This document shows positions 1-6,990 of a stretch of 10,948 nucleotides of DNA, in pieces (position 1 is the stretch's first letter; each line of letters starts with the position of its first letter). This DNA comes from Gammaproteobacteria bacterium (GTDB taxonomy: Bacteria; Pseudomonadota; Gammaproteobacteria; SZUA-229): the NCBI GenBank assembly GCA_015484935.1, contig WFUQ01000263.1:1-10948 (forward strand). The letters are read 5' to 3'. A model generated the notes under the pieces. It saw nothing but the letters and a program-made list of their open reading frames with translations, did no database searches and was not told the DNA's origin. The translations under genes were made by a program, and so were the position numbers.

Positions 1-70
1 GTATACTAGAGCTTTAGAAAAAAACAATAAGTGCTTGATATTTAACTAAATAATAATATTAGTGGAAGGT
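1..70. other. AT-rich intergenic stretch, no gene seen
   Basis: This AT-rich stretch lies left of the terminator of the lipoprotein gene. I see no coding frame and no RNA gene in it. It may carry the promoter of a gene to the left of the window, but no -35/-10 pair is convincing enough to call. Confidence 0.4.
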
Positions 71-125
71 AAAATAAAAAAGCCCCACTTATCTACCGTT
101 CGATGCGGCAGATAAGCGGGGCTTT
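71..125 (-). terminator. Rho-independent terminator of the lipoprotein gene
   Basis: Arms of 19 nt at 79-97 and 107-125 enclose a 9-nt loop (98-106). The stem begins AAAGCCCC. On the minus strand two positions are G-U wobbles (87/117 and 95/109) and all others are Watson-Crick pairs. On the plus strand those two positions would be A-C mismatches, so the hairpin is built for leftward transcripts. A minus-strand T-rich run (78 down to 71, TTTATTTT) follows directly. The hairpin starts 11 nt after the stop codon of the gene at 137-487. Confidence 0.9.
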
Positions 126-136
126 ATACGATTCGA

Positions 137-487
137 TCAGATGTTTTGAACCGTGTCCAGAGACTCGATACGTCCAATTAAATCAGATGGTTGTGACAGA
201 TTATCGAATAAGGCATCGTAGTTCACATGCATCATCTGTGAAAAACCGGCCTGATCTTCTTTACCCATCAACTGAGCCAGTGCATCCAGGTTTTCGCCTT
301 CACCGGCAGCCGCTTCTTTCTGGATCGAAGCCAGACGCACATCGACGAAGCGATTGAGTGTGACATCGGGAGTAACAGCATCGAGTGTATTACTGGTACT
401 GGAGGTGATATCGGTGACACAAGCCGAAACCGACAGCATCAGCGTGGTGAGCAGAGCGGCTTTTGAGACATGGGATACGAGTTTCAT
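137..487 (-). CDS. Small lipoprotein with DUF3015-like C-terminal domain
   Basis: This is a predicted 116-residue lipoprotein. A short basic N-terminus, a hydrophobic stretch (about residues 10-22) and the lipobox V-S-A-C with the lipid-accepting Cys at 23 are visible. The residue after Cys is Val, not Asp, so outer-membrane sorting would be expected. Residues 45-116 resemble, from memory, the C-terminal half of DUF3015 proteins: an N/D-rich start, a GEGENLDALAQLMG segment, then a Phe/Tyr-rich stretch and a closing helix. The function is unknown. The ATG at 487 is preceded by AGGAGA at good spacing. The gene stands alone, with a probable fabH terminator upstream and its own terminator downstream. 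The lipoprotein call is firm; the family assignment is moderate. Confidence 0.82.
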   Translation of the reverse strand: MKLVSHVSKAALLTTLMLSVSACVTDITSSTSNTLDAVTPDVTLNRFVDVRLASIQKEAAAGEGENLDALAQLMGKEDQAGFSQMMHVNYDALFDNLSQPSDLIGRIESLDTVQNI

Positions 488-494
488 GGTGTTT

Positions 495-500
495 TCTCCT
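495..500 (-). promoter_or_regulatory. Ribosome binding site of the lipoprotein gene
   Basis: The minus-strand reading is AGGAGA, 7 nt before the ATG at 487. It is the strongest Shine-Dalgarno match in the window and fixes the start of the lipoprotein. It also suggests this product is made at a higher level than most neighbours, whose sites are weak. Confidence 0.8.
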
Positions 501-557
501 GCGAAATGGGGGCGCTAGTTATTTTTATTGTTGTCTTGATTCTAGACTAAAACAGTG

Positions 558-595
558 AGAAGAAAAGCGCCTGCCGCGAAAAACGCGAAGGGCGC
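558..595 (-). terminator. Probable fabH terminator hairpin
   Basis: Read on the minus strand, an outer stem GCGCC/GGCGC (591-595 with 567-571) and an inner stem CGCG/CGCG (584-587 with 575-578) enclose a TTTTT loop. A 3-nt internal mismatch separates the two stems. A TTTTCTTCTC run follows (566 down to 557). It lies about 60 nt after the fabH stop and before the lipoprotein gene, where a terminator is expected. The mismatch and interrupted U-run make it weaker than the one at 71-125. Confidence 0.5.
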
Positions 596-609
596 AAAGG
601 CGAAGATAA
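575..609. repeat. Short-period CGC-anchored repeat
   Basis: Units starting at 575, 584, 593 and 601 read CGCGAAAAA, CGCGAAGGG, CGCAAAGG and CGAAGATAA, giving a period of 8-9 bases. The tract overlaps the right part of the fabH terminator hairpin. It resembles short CGCGAA/CGCAAAG tracts I recall from intergenic regions of many bacterial genomes; no function is established that I know of. Confidence 0.5.
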
Positions 610-654
610 GTTACAGGTCAAGCTGCTTCGCAGGCTAAACAGCAGGATAATCTT

Positions 655-1623
655 TTAGTATTTGATCAGCGCAGAGCCCCAGGTAAACCCGCCACCGAAA
701 GCTTCAAGCAGGATGGTTTCGCCACGTTTAATCCTGCCATCACGTACCGCTACATCCAGCGCCAACGGTACTGATGCAGCCGAGGTATTACCGTGTTTAT
801 TGACGGTGACCACCACATGGTCGGTAGACATGCCGAGTTTTTTTGCGGTGGCGTTGATGATCCGCCTGTTCGCCTGATGGGGTACAAGCCAGTCGATATC
901 CGATTTTTCGAGATTGTTATATTCCAGGGTTTCATCGACGATGCGACCCAATGTCTTGACCGCCATCTTGAACACTTCATTACCTTTCATGACGATACCG
1001 CCCGCTTCTTCCATCATGCGTTGTTTGCCATCTGACACGCCGTAGTTCACCGTGAGTAGATTCTCATAACTACCATCCGCATGCATATGGGATGACAGGA
1101 TCCCCGGCTCATCACTCGCCTGCAGCACGACAGCACCTGCGCCATCACCGAACAGCACACAGGTATTACGATCCTTCCAGTCGACCACACGTGACAGGGT
1201 TTCTGCACCGACGATCAACGCACATCGGGTATCACCCCCTTTGAAGAAACGATCTGCGATACCCAGTGCATAGACAAAACCGGTACAGACTGCCTGTACA
1301 TCGAATGCGCTACAACCGTGAATATCCAGACGTTGCTGCAACAGACAGGCCGTACTCGGGAACACCCGATCCGGTGTGGTAGTGGCGACGATGATGAGAT
1401 CGATATCTGCCTTATCGATACCGGCCGCATCGATCGCATTACGCGCAGCCTGTTCGGCGAGATCGACGGTAAACACACCATCCGGCGCGATATGTCGTTG
1501 TTCGATTCCAGTCCGGTCACGTATCCACTCGTCACTGGTGTCTACCATCGATTCGAGATCTTTGTTGGTCAGAATGTTATCGGGTAGATAACTACCGGTA
1601 CCTGCTATTTTTGCGTAACTCAA
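655..1623 (-). CDS. fabH: Beta-ketoacyl-ACP synthase III
   Basis: FabH condenses acetyl-CoA with malonyl-ACP to start each fatty acid chain in the cytoplasm. The 322-residue protein aligns end to end with E. coli FabH (317). The catalytic triad is visible as Cys113 (AVCTGF), His249 (VPHQAN) and Asn279 (HGNTSA), and the C-terminus has the family ending [10 protein letters not shown]. The start is a TTG at 1623 that overlaps the plsX stop by 4 bases (TTGA), which implies translational coupling. The alternative of a later ATG would remove the conserved N-terminal GTGSYLP segment. fabD, fabG and acpP, which follow fabH in E. coli, are not here: the next gene is an unrelated lipoprotein. Confidence 0.97.
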   Translation of the reverse strand: MSYAKIAGTGSYLPDNILTNKDLESMVDTSDEWIRDRTGIEQRHIAPDGVFTVDLAEQAARNAIDAAGIDKADIDLIIVATTTPDRVFPSTACLLQQRLDIHGCSAFDVQAVCTGFVYALGIADRFFKGGDTRCALIVGAETLSRVVDWKDRNTCVLFGDGAGAVVLQASDEPGILSSHMHADGSYENLLTVNYGVSDGKQRMMEEAGGIVMKGNEVFKMAVKTLGRIVDETLEYNNLEKSDIDWLVPHQANRRIINATAKKLGMSTDHVVVTVNKHGNTSAASVPLALDVAVRDGRIKRGETILLEAFGGGFTWGSALIKY

Positions 1624-2642
1624 ACCGCTTTCTCCAGTAAGGGTTCCATCCGTGAACGAATATGATCGGGTACCGCTTTTTCGATCTCCAGCACAGCGAT
1701 CTCTATCGCATTGGCATATGAGAACACGTCTGCACTGCCATGGCTCTTTATCACGATGCCGGTGAGCCCTAACAAGCTCGCACCATTATAGACCCGTGGG
1801 TCGATGCGTTTCTTGAATGCTTTCAATACCGGCAGTGCGATCAAGGCAGCCAGCTTGTTGTACAGACCATTTTTGAATTCCTGTTTCATGAAATGGATGA
1901 TCATCTTGGCGACACCTTCCGATGTCTTCAACGACACGTTACCGACGAAGCCATCACATACGACAACATCGGCATTGCCGTTATAGATATCATCACCTTC
2001 GACATAACCGATGTAATTGATCGGCGCATCGACCAGATGATGATGCGCTTCCTTGACCTGTGCATTACCCTTGCTGTCTTCGTGACCGATATTCAGCAAC
2101 CCCACTCTGGGCGTATCAGTATTATCGATGGCCTCTGCCAGAACCGAACCCATCACAGCAAACTGAAACAGTTGTTCAGCAGTACAATCGACATTCGCGC
2201 CCAGATCCAGCATGTGTGTATGACCGGTTATCGACGGGATGGTAGTACAGATAGCAGGGCGTTCTATGCCCGGGCAGGTCTTGAGCACAAACTTCGCTGT
2301 GCCCATGAGCGCACCGGTATTACCGGCACTGACAGCCGCCTGTGCGGTTCCGTCTTTCACCAGATCGATGGCGACACGCATGGACGAATCTTTTTTCTTG
2401 CGGATAGCCAGACGCGGATCATCATGCATCTCGACGACCTGTGAAGCATGTTTGATGACCATGCGATCATCCAGAGTGATGTTTGCATCAGACGCACAGG
2501 ATCGTAACCTGTCGGCATCACCGGCAAGAATGATAGTCAGATTCTGGTGCTTCTTTATCACCTGCGCAGCGGCAGGCAATATCACTTCAGGACCGAAGTC
2601 GCCACCCATCGCATCTATCGCGACGGTGATGTGCTCAGACAA
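1620..2642 (-). CDS. plsX: Phosphate acyltransferase PlsX
   Basis: PlsX converts acyl-ACP and phosphate to acyl-phosphate, the donor for the first glycerol-3-phosphate acylation in phospholipid synthesis. It is a peripheral membrane enzyme. The 340 residues show the family's N-terminal [11 protein letters not shown], then [39 protein letters not shown] and the C-terminal [10 protein letters not shown]. The start is TTG at 2642; an in-frame TAG lies three codons upstream, so no earlier start is possible, and the first conserved residues begin almost at once. The gene lies 33 nt after rpmF and overlaps fabH by 4 bases, the classic rpmF-plsX-fabH arrangement that links ribosome and membrane lipid synthesis. 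Confidence 0.97.
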   Translation of the reverse strand: MSEHITVAIDAMGGDFGPEVILPAAAQVIKKHQNLTIILAGDADRLRSCASDANITLDDRMVIKHASQVVEMHDDPRLAIRKKKDSSMRVAIDLVKDGTAQAAVSAGNTGALMGTAKFVLKTCPGIERPAICTTIPSITGHTHMLDLGANVDCTAEQLFQFAVMGSVLAEAIDNTDTPRVGLLNIGHEDSKGNAQVKEAHHHLVDAPINYIGYVEGDDIYNGNADVVVCDGFVGNVSLKTSEGVAKMIIHFMKQEFKNGLYNKLAALIALPVLKAFKKRIDPRVYNGASLLGLTGIVIKSHGSADVFSYANAIEIAVLEIEKAVPDHIRSRMEPLLEKAV

Positions 2643-2675
2643 GGTGAACTACTCTACTCAGCGGAGCAAAGAGGA

Positions 2676-2861
2676 TTATTCGAACGAATCACCCGTTTCG
2701 ACCACTTTACGACCCTTATAGTAACCATCAGGTGTAACGTGGTGACGCAGATGCGTTTCACCTGAAGTCGCATCGACAGACAATGTCTTGTCAGTGATGC
2801 CATCGTGTGAACGACGCATGCCACGTCTTGAACGAGATTTTCTACTTTTCTGTACAGCCAT
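2676..2861 (-). CDS. rpmF: 50S ribosomal protein L32
   Basis: This 61-residue basic protein of the large ribosomal subunit begins [20 protein letters not shown] and carries [14 protein letters not shown] and DGYYKGRKV, nearly the same as E. coli L32. It lacks the four zinc-binding Cys found in some L32 forms, as does E. coli L32. The C-terminus is a few residues longer (ending DSFE). The ATG at 2861 has a TGGAG ribosome binding site at good spacing. It lies 78 nt after yceD and 33 nt before plsX, in one leftward operon. Confidence 0.98.
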   Translation of the reverse strand: MAVQKSRKSRSRRGMRRSHDGITDKTLSVDATSGETHLRHHVTPDGYYKGRKVVETGDSFE

Positions 2862-2874
2862 TGGAATTCTCCAG

Positions 2875-2886
2875 TTAAATTCTTGT
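2875..2886 (-). repeat. 12-base leader match shared with the Ntn hydrolase gene
   Basis: The minus-strand reading is ACAAGAATTTAA, ending 13 nt before the rpmF ATG. The identical 12 bases, at the identical 13-nt distance, precede the ATG of the Ntn hydrolase gene (10422-10433). Flanking bases differ. It could be chance: a few 12-base matches are expected in a window of this size. Confidence 0.3.
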
Positions 2887-2939
2887 ATCAGTCACCCGCC
2901 GTCCTCATGGGATCATCGCCCGAGTTCAGCCAGCGTACT

Positions 2940-3449
2940 TCAATTCGTCATCAAATCCTTCAAACCGGCAAACGGTTTGTAGGTCTCTTCTTCTGAGTCC
3001 TGTTCCGACTCATCCTGCTCACCGACCAGCTCCGAGCAGTGTTCATCATGCCTCGCCACGATGGGCAATGACAGAATCGTCTCATCTTCGATGATATCGA
3101 TGAGCGATTGTTCGCCTTCTGCCAGCAGCAGCGGTTCGAACTCCTGTGGCAGCAGATCGATGTCCTGCTCGCTGCCTATCAGCCCCAGATGGAAACTGCT
3201 TTCAAATCGCAGCGTCATCGGTTTCAGGCAACGCTGACACTCCAGTTCCAGCTCGGCGCTGATATTTCCATCCAGGCAGGGCGTGCCTGCGCGGGTGGAA
3301 AAAGACACGCTGGCGTGAATTTCACCCTGATCACTGCACAAGCTCGAACCCAGCCTGTCCAGGCGGTTTACCGGCAAAACCCCATCGTAGCGGGCTTTGC
3401 GCTCAACCTGCTTGAGAAAATCCAGCATTTCAGGCAGTGCGTTTTGCAT
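2940..3449 (-). CDS. yceD: YceD/DUF177 family protein, 23S rRNA accumulation
   Basis: This 169-residue protein belongs to the DUF177/YceD family, which sits beside rpmF across bacteria and has been linked to 23S rRNA accumulation. The family signature LECQRCLKPM is seen at about residues 88-97. It is followed by an acidic half with the conserved segment IDIIEDETILSLPIVARHD and a C-terminal KPFAGLKDL similar to E. coli YceD. The start ATG at 3449 has no clear Shine-Dalgarno, which suggests a short leader or weak initiation. It is the first gene of the leftward yceD-rpmF-plsX-fabH operon and is divergent from yceF. The exact molecular role is not known from sequence. Confidence 0.93.
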   Translation of the reverse strand: MQNALPEMLDFLKQVERKARYDGVLPVNRLDRLGSSLCSDQGEIHASVSFSTRAGTPCLDGNISAELELECQRCLKPMTLRFESSFHLGLIGSEQDIDLLPQEFEPLLLAEGEQSLIDIIEDETILSLPIVARHDEHCSELVGEQDESEQDSEEETYKPFAGLKDLMTN

Positions 3450-3555
3450 AATCGGGCGATTTTAAAGCAATATTAGAGAAGTAACAATATTCCTTACAAT
3501 TCAATAAGTTCCACTGTAACATTCTGCCCTCGATTGATTGATATCTGAACTACCC
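3450..3555. promoter_or_regulatory. Divergent promoter region, yceD and yceF
   Basis: This is the only divergent gap in the window, so it must hold promoters for both directions. For yceD (leftward) a weak candidate is TTGTAA (3494-3499, minus strand), 18 nt spacing, TAATAT (3470-3475). For yceF (rightward) a weak candidate is TTACAA at the same bases, 17 nt spacing, TAACAT (3517-3522). Both are poor matches to the sigma-70 consensus and would overlap, so they may compete. The region as promoter is likely; the exact boxes are not. Confidence 0.45.
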
Positions 3556-4134
3556 ATGCAGCTCGTTTTAGCCTCCACCTCACCCTACCGAAAAGCCCTG
3601 TTAGAACAGCTTCACCTCAGCTTTGAATGTGCCAGACCCGAAGCCGATGAGACCCCTCTGGAAGGCGAGACGGTCGAAGACCTGGTGGTTCGTCTGGCCG
3701 AACTGAAAGCCCGCGCGGTACAGGAGCAATTTCCCGATGCACTGATCATCGGTTCGGATCAGAGCGCGGTGCTCAACGGTGAGATACTGACCAAACCTGG
3801 TAACCGTGAGAATGCCGTCCAGCAACTGCTTTCCGCATCCGGTCAACGTATCACCTTTCAGACCGGTCTGTGTCTGCTCAACAGTCGCACAGGAGAATCG
3901 CAATCTGCCTGCATACCCTTCACCGTGGTATTCCGCACTTTGACACTCGACGTGATCGAACATTATCTGGATATCGAGCAACCTTATAACTGTGTCGGCA
4001 GTTTTAAATCAGAAGGCCTGGGTATCGCCCTGTTCGAACGTTTCGAAGGCGATGACCCGAACGCACTGATCGGCCTGCCCTTGATCCAGCTGAACGCATT
4101 CCTGAGAAACGAAGGTTTCGAGATACTGGCTTGA
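3556..4134 (+). CDS. yceF: Maf-family nucleotide pyrophosphatase, YceF type
   Basis: Maf proteins hydrolyse non-canonical or modified nucleoside triphosphates to monophosphates; the YceF subgroup prefers m7GTP. The 192 residues (E. coli YceF has 194) show LASTSPYRKALLEQL at the N-terminus, the PEADETP segment, the catalytic IIGSDQ motif near residues 70-75, KPG, and the C-terminal GSFKSEGLGIALFERFEGDDPNALIGLPLIQL, which is the YceF form rather than the MafB/YhdE form. I chose the ATG at 3556. A TTG at 3538 would add six residues not present in the family. E. coli yceF is also divergent from yceD-rpmF, so this context is conserved. Confidence 0.95.
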   Translation: MQLVLASTSPYRKALLEQLHLSFECARPEADETPLEGETVEDLVVRLAELKARAVQEQFPDALIIGSDQSAVLNGEILTKPGNRENAVQQLLSASGQRITFQTGLCLLNSRTGESQSACIPFTVVFRTLTLDVIEHYLDIEQPYNCVGSFKSEGLGIALFERFEGDDPNALIGLPLIQLNAFLRNEGFEILA

Positions 4135-4167
4135 TATGACACCGCCAACCTTGACCGCTGAGCCACC

Positions 4168-4722
4168 TTGCAACACGACAGAATAATAGAAGCAGTACGA
4201 TGTTGGGTAGACGCCTTTGTCGTCAACCTAAACCTGTGTCCTTTTGCCAAACGCGAGTTGATCAAAGACCGGGTACGTTTTACCGTCAGCGATGCCGACT
4301 CCGAAACGACGTTACTGCATCATTTACAGAGTGAACTTGAACGGCTGGATAAAGACGACCACATCGAAACTACCTTATTGATTCATCCTGACGTGCTTCA
4401 GGACTTCCATGATTACAATCAGTTTCTGGATAAGGTCGATGCACTGCTGGAAACGACTGGCAAGCAAGGTATCTATCAGGTCGCCAGCTTCCACCCTGAT
4501 TACCAGTTCGCCGACACCCATGTCGATGACGTAGAAAACTACAGCAACCGTTCGCCCTATCCCCTGTTACATCTGTTACGAGAGAGCAGCCTGGAAGACG
4601 CTATCGAACGTTACCCCGACACAGACACCATACCTGAACAGAACATACGCTTACTGAATGACATGGGAATTGAAAAGATTCAGAAGTTATACCGCAGATG
4701 CTTTGAAGAAGATAAAAAATAA
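4168..4722 (+). CDS. DUF1415 family protein, function unknown
   Basis: This 184-residue cytoplasmic protein has the features of the DUF1415 family: an N-terminal helix leading to LNLCPFAK (Cys24), a central IYQVASFHPDYQFAD, and NRSPYPLLHLLRE. No enzymatic activity is known to me; the single conserved Cys and the His-Pro-Asp motif suggest a catalytic or metal site, but this is only inference. The start is TTG at 4168: an in-frame TGA ends 6 nt upstream, and starting later would cut the conserved N-terminal helix. It follows yceF by 33 nt on the same strand and is probably co-transcribed. No Shine-Dalgarno is obvious. Confidence 0.85.
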   Translation: MQHDRIIEAVRCWVDAFVVNLNLCPFAKRELIKDRVRFTVSDADSETTLLHHLQSELERLDKDDHIETTLLIHPDVLQDFHDYNQFLDKVDALLETTGKQGIYQVASFHPDYQFADTHVDDVENYSNRSPYPLLHLLRESSLEDAIERYPDTDTIPEQNIRLLNDMGIEKIQKLYRRCFEEDKK

Positions 4723-4730
4723 AATTCTTA

Positions 4731-4874
4731 GTCCGCTAATGAACGCGAATAAACGCTAATAAAAAATAATTATTGTTACTGACTACTCAGTATCGAGATA
4801 AGCATAAAGTCATGTAGAAATTTCGAAGCCATGACCACAACCATAAACGGTTTTATTCGCGTTCATTAGCGGAC
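4731..4874. repeat. Inverted-repeat intergenic element (144 bp)
   Basis: Perfect 23-base inverted arms lie at 4731-4753 and 4852-4874, starting GTCCGCTAATGAACGCG on the outer side. The spacer is 98 bases and AT-rich. The left arm runs into three tandem 10-base units (4734-4763, consensus CGCKAATRAA); the right arm has two. No coding frame of note lies inside. The element fills nearly all of the gap between the convergent DUF1415 and retropepsin genes. It could be a non-autonomous mobile element or a scrap of a dispersed repeat family. TCTTA occurs at both flanks (4726-4730 and 4881-4885), but the right copy is 6 bases away from the arm. Confidence 0.8.
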
Positions 4875-4890
4875 CAAAGGTCTTAAAAAG

Positions 4891-5547
4891 TCATTTCCGC
4901 TGCCTGATAGTCAACACCTTTCCCGCTTTCTCAACTTTGAGCTTACCCAGAAACGACATACCTAACAGTATCGGTCCCGGGTGCGTACCCTCGATAACCA
5001 TGGCATCGACGTTGCGTTGTTTGATCTTCCCAAGAGTGACGGATTTCAGTTTGACTTTATAGGCTTTGACATAACCGGACGCGGTACTGGCTCCGGATTC
5101 TATCCCGTCAAGACGATAGCGGATACCAAGCTGTCTGGCCTGTGTCTTGTTCATCGCGATAGTGGTCGCGCCGGTATCGACCAGAAACTTCACTGTATTA
5201 CCGTTGATGGTTCCGGTAGTCAGGTACATACCACGGCTGTTTGCGTACAAGGTCTGCTCGACCTGTTCGCGTTGTGTAAAACGGGTACTGACGGTCGAAC
5301 CCAGCCCATAGGGTCGCTGCACACCATCGACTTCCAACACAGCCTGATGTGCATCCGCAGAGATGAGCCTGACACCATGCGGACCATCCTTGCCGACGGA
5401 CAAGGTATAACGTTCACCATCGATCTTCACCATCGCCTTGTTGCCGAACAGAGCCTGCACCTCGATACTCTCTACTGCGTGCGCAGGTGATGCGACAGCT
5501 GATAGCATGGTGATCACGATGAATGATTTAATAATTCGTATGGTCAT
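4891..5547 (-). CDS. Secreted retropepsin-like aspartic protease
   Basis: This is a predicted periplasmic clan AA aspartic protease of the single-domain retropepsin type, which should act as a homodimer. The 218 residues comprise a signal peptide (about 1-24, ending AHA), a small beta-rich domain (about 40-90) whose GxR...SADAxxAVLEVDG...YGLG pattern resembles the GspC/PilP periplasmic domain, and the protease domain (about 100-218). The protease domain carries the catalytic FLVDTGATT (Asp124) and the paired ILLGMSFLG near the end. The start ATG at 5547 overlaps the pgpA stop (ATGA), which indicates coupling. An ATG four codons earlier (5559) is possible. It is the last gene of the rib-nusB-thiL-pgpA cluster. 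The substrate is unknown. Confidence 0.85.
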   Translation of the reverse strand: MTIRIIKSFIVITMLSAVASPAHAVESIEVQALFGNKAMVKIDGERYTLSVGKDGPHGVRLISADAHQAVLEVDGVQRPYGLGSTVSTRFTQREQVEQTLYANSRGMYLTTGTINGNTVKFLVDTGATTIAMNKTQARQLGIRYRLDGIESGASTASGYVKAYKVKLKSVTLGKIKQRNVDAMVIEGTHPGPILLGMSFLGKLKVEKAGKVLTIRQRK

Positions 5548-6023
5548 AAGCCAATCCATGCAACTGCCTGCAGGACAGCCAATGCAAACAGACCGGCGAC
5601 GATGTCATCTATCATGATACCGAACCCTCCTTTGACTTTTTTATCGAGCCACGAGATCGGCCAGGGCTTTATGATATCGAACACTCTGAACAAAACGAAA
5701 CCCAGCAACAACCAGAACCACCCTGCTGGTGCTGCAATCATGGTGATGAAATAACCTGCAATCTCATCGAATACGATGCCGGGGTGATCATGCACATTTA
5801 GGCGTTTTGCAGCCACATCACATATCCACACGCCGATTATCGAAGTCACGACAGCGATAGCGATGAAGTAGTCGATACTGAGTGTCTGCATGAGATACAC
5901 CAGCGGCACGGCAAACATCGTTCCTGCCGTTCCCGGTGCTTTTGGTGCCAGACCGGAACCGAAGCCCGTTGCCAGCAGGACGACTGGATGTTTTAATTCG
6001 GATGGTTTTATCGGCGTTGCCAT
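5544..6023 (-). CDS. pgpA: Phosphatidylglycerophosphatase A
   Basis: PgpA removes the phosphate from phosphatidylglycerophosphate to give phosphatidylglycerol at the inner membrane. The 159 residues match E. coli PgpA: LATGFGSGLAPKAPGT at the N-terminus, the acidic VHDHPGIVFDEIAGY segment, FRVFDIIKPWPISWLD, and GGFGIMIDDIVAG near the C-terminus, with four hydrophobic membrane segments between them. I chose the ATG at 6023 because AGGGA lies at good spacing upstream and the gene then starts 13 nt after thiL. A longer frame reaching 6095 would overlap thiL by 59 bases and add 24 residues not typical of the family. The stop overlaps the next gene by 4 bases. Confidence 0.95.
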   Translation of the reverse strand: MATPIKPSELKHPVVLLATGFGSGLAPKAPGTAGTMFAVPLVYLMQTLSIDYFIAIAVVTSIIGVWICDVAAKRLNVHDHPGIVFDEIAGYFITMIAAPAGWFWLLLGFVLFRVFDIIKPWPISWLDKKVKGGFGIMIDDIVAGLFALAVLQAVAWIGL

Positions 6024-6036
6024 ATCGTATCCCTGT

Positions 6037-6990
6037 TCAAAAATGTCGATAACCATCAGCAGGCAGGGTAACTGCCTGACCGTCTTTATCGACACACTGT
6101 ATATGTCCAGTATCGTTTATTTTCCCTATCACTGTCAGTCTGAGCTTGTGATCATCCGCCAGGGATAACATCGACTGCACGTTTTCAGGCTGAACCGTCA
6201 GACACAGTTCATAGTCATCGCCGCCGTTGAGTGCCAGTCCCAGCCTCTCCGTCTCGTTTTCAAAATCATATGCGGCAAATGCATCTGATAACGGAATCTG
6301 TGCCAGTTCAATCTCTGCACCACAACTGCTTGCGTCAGTGATATGGCGCAGATCAGCAAGCAGACCATCTGAAATATCGATAGCACATCGACAAAATTCC
6401 GAAGCCAGCTCTGCGAATGCGACTCTTGGCTCAGGCTGGTTCAATCTATCCAGGCATGACACCAGCTGTTCATCGGTATCGAACAACTTCAACGCCAGTG
6501 CAGCATCGCCCAGTGTTCCTGTGACCATGATGACATCACCTGACTGAGCGCCATCTCTTCGCATGCAGCGTGTTTGATCGACGAAACCTGTAGCCTGAAT
6601 GGTGATACTGAGCGGCCCCTTGCAGGTATCACCACCGATGAGTTGGACACCGTATCGTTCACAGCTCTGCAACAATGTTTGCGAAAAGCGATGTAACCAG
6701 TCTTCGTCGTTTTCCGGCATGGATAGTGACAACATCAGCCAGGCAGGTGTCGCGCCCATGGCCGCGATGTCGCTCAGATTGACTGCCACGCTCTTGCAGG
6801 CGATGTCTTCAGGTGAGGTACTTACAGGGAAGTGCACACCGGCAATCAGGGTATCCATCGTCATCACCTGTTGCTTGTCAGCCGGAGCTTGCAGGATAGC
6901 AGCATCATCACCGATGCCTTTGATCACACCATTCAGATCAACCTGCGTAGTGAAATAATCCCGGATGAGTTGAAACTCGTTGGCAGACAT
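6037..6990 (-). CDS. thiL: Thiamine-monophosphate kinase
   Basis: ThiL phosphorylates thiamine monophosphate to thiamine diphosphate with ATP, the last step to the active cofactor. The 317 residues show the family's metal and nucleotide sites: GIGDDAA (about 26-32), MDTLIAGVHF, NLSDIAAMGA, LIGGDT, IDISDGLLADL and LNGGDDYELC. The start ATG at 6990 follows nusB by 33 nt and has no Shine-Dalgarno. Instead, a 7-base inverted repeat abuts the ATG (see the hairpin at 6991-7021). The nusB-thiL-pgpA order is the usual gammaproteobacterial one. Confidence 0.97.
   Translation of the reverse strand: MSANEFQLIRDYFTTQVDLNGVIKGIGDDAAILQAPADKQQVMTMDTLIAGVHFPVSTSPEDIACKSVAVNLSDIAAMGATPAWLMLSLSMPENDEDWLHRFSQTLLQSCERYGVQLIGGDTCKGPLSITIQATGFVDQTRCMRRDGAQSGDVIMVTGTLGDAALALKLFDTDEQLVSCLDRLNQPEPRVAFAELASEFCRCAIDISDGLLADLRHITDASSCGAEIELAQIPLSDAFAAYDFENETERLGLALNGGDDYELCLTVQPENVQSMLSLADDHKLRLTVIGKINDTGHIQCVDKDGQAVTLPADGYRHF

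Noticed and set aside
1893..2444. Long rightward open frame (183 codons) inside plsX
   Set aside because: It is antisense to plsX, whose protein motifs are unambiguous; the translation has no recognisable family pattern and no ribosome binding site.
4723..4890. Transposon with target duplication
   Set aside because: TCTTA is present on both sides, but the right copy is 6 bases off the arm, and there is no transposase; the repeat is reported without a mobile-element call.
4981..5490. Rightward open frame (169 codons) inside the retropepsin gene
   Set aside because: The leftward frame has a signal peptide, DTGA and LLGMSFLG motifs and fits the operon; the rightward frame shows none of these.
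5544..6095. Longer pgpA with start at 6095
   Set aside because: It would overlap thiL by 59 bases and add 24 residues not typical of the family; the ATG at 6023 has a good ribosome binding site.
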